From Paralithodes platypus (taxonomy: Eukaryota; Arthropoda; Malacostraca; Decapoda; Lithodidae), in assembly GCA_032716605.1 (NCBI GenBank), contig CM064505.1, positions 47,751,762 to 47,815,761 of the forward strand: a stretch of DNA of 64,000 nucleotides, read 5' to 3'. A program made the position numbers and the translations under genes. Positions 63,595-64,000 of this stretch are shown piece after piece (position 1 is the first letter of the stretch; each line of letters begins with the position of its first letter). Under the pieces are notes generated by a model. That model did no database searches and was not told the origin of the DNA. It saw only the letters and a list, made by a program, of their open reading frames with translations.

Positions 63595-64000
63595 CCCGAA
63601 CAGCAACCGAATAGGGCCCAGAAGCAACAGGACAAGGAAGATGAAGAGGCTGAAAAGCTACAGAAGAGGGTCGCAGCGAAGCTGGCTGATAGTGACGTCA
63701 ACGGGGCTGTTAGGCTGTTGCCCTCTTCAGAAGGTTTTGCTGGCCATTGCACTGAAGTTGTCGAAGCCCTACGAGGAAAACACCCACCTTCACCTGGGGA
63801 CCTAAGCCTCCCCGCAGCCCCAAATGACCAGATGCCCAAACATTTAGTTGTCACGAAGGAGCAGGTGGTTGCCGCAGTGACTTCGTTTCCAGCAGGTTCA
63901 GCCGTGGGCCCAAATGGTGTCCGACCCGCCCGTCTCAAAGGCTTCTTGGGTCAGGGATCAGGAGCAGCTGAGGAGGCACTCTTGGAAACTCTCACCAAAT
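63595..64000 (+). pseudogene. Zinc-finger LINE, pre-RT region, runs off the window
   Basis: One open frame to the last base: NRAQKQQDKEDEEAEKLQKR, VAAKLADSDVNGAVRLLPSS, VVEALRGKHPPSPGDL, KEQVVAAVTSFPAGSAVGPN, GVRPARLKGFLGQG. This is the segment leading into the RT of LINEs that carry GAVRLL.S, ALR.KHP and F..GSA.GPDG.RP blocks; here the last has N for D (GPNG). The frame is not interrupted, but its upstream part is split off by the inserted fragments (62752-63594). The rest lies beyond the window. Confidence 0.75.

Noticed and set aside
63510..63938. 142-residue minus-strand frame near the window end
   Set aside because: The plus strand of the same stretch encodes recognisable LINE blocks without interruption; the minus frame is its shadow, including the T-run-encoded Phe stretch.

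Overview
The window looks like eukaryotic, non-genic chromosomal DNA from an arthropod, most likely a decapod crustacean. The reasons are a CCTAA/TTAGG (arthropod-type) telomere-like array, a DIRS element with a tyrosine recombinase, a Jockey-like LINE, a Penelope-like element, several other LINE groups, and the dispersed AGGCCTA-rich filler of the first 9 kb. The species call is inference. There is no operon, CRISPR array, rRNA or clear host gene set. The only plausible host-type coding piece is one exon with a zinc ribbon (9783-10102).

Layout. 1-9.5 kb: low-complexity AGGCCTA filler, foldback MITE-like repeats, two clean tandem duplications (497 and 681 bp), broken RTE-like LINE pieces, a 59-bp minisatellite, a small TIR element and a 133-bp satellite. 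9.5-10.26 kb: telomere-like array inside an inverted repeat, then the Merlin/ISXO2-like exon with a CRE/CCAAT-rich upstream segment. 10.26-18.7 kb: two LINEs in tandem, one GA-rich and one I-type (gag, endonuclease, RT, RNase H), each with one or a few frameshifts. 18.7-24.6 kb: AT-rich DNA with short tandem duplications, a CCA-rich block, a possible LTR/primer-binding site and a LINE 3' end. 24.6-26.8 kb: 5'-truncated Jockey-like LINE with poly(A). 27-33.5 kb: non-coding DNA and a degraded I-type LINE on the minus strand. 34.3-40.4 kb: DIRS element on the minus strand (gag, RT/RNase H, tyrosine recombinase split by a duplication). 40.4-43.5 kb and 49.3-56.0 kb: two copies of an unrecognised large non-coding insertion, here called element X. 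Each is flanked by a 5-bp duplication; the second interrupts a Penelope-like element and itself carries a DNA transposon with long TIRs and a DDE-like transposase (49.8-52.8 kb). 43.6-48.2 kb: CR1-like LINE, hairpin-rich DNA and a rearranged I-type LINE end. 57.2-64 kb: LINE 3' ends, two RTE-like LINEs, a third X-like left end, two tRNA-derived SINE-like units, and a LINE running off the window end.

How it fits together. The window is a stack of nested insertions. The clearest chain is: Penelope-like element, interrupted by X, interrupted by the TIR transposon. A second is: DIRS 5' leader interrupted by X. A third is: a zinc-finger LINE near the right end, interrupted by a Jockey-like fragment and SINE-like units. 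Nearly all coding sequence belongs to retroelements, and most of it is frameshifted.

The most interesting material is element X. It has no recognisable protein, has conserved ends, makes 5-bp target duplications in two independent copies, and in one copy carries a run of hairpins whose stems differ in sequence while complementarity and a GGGGTGCC-like loop recur.
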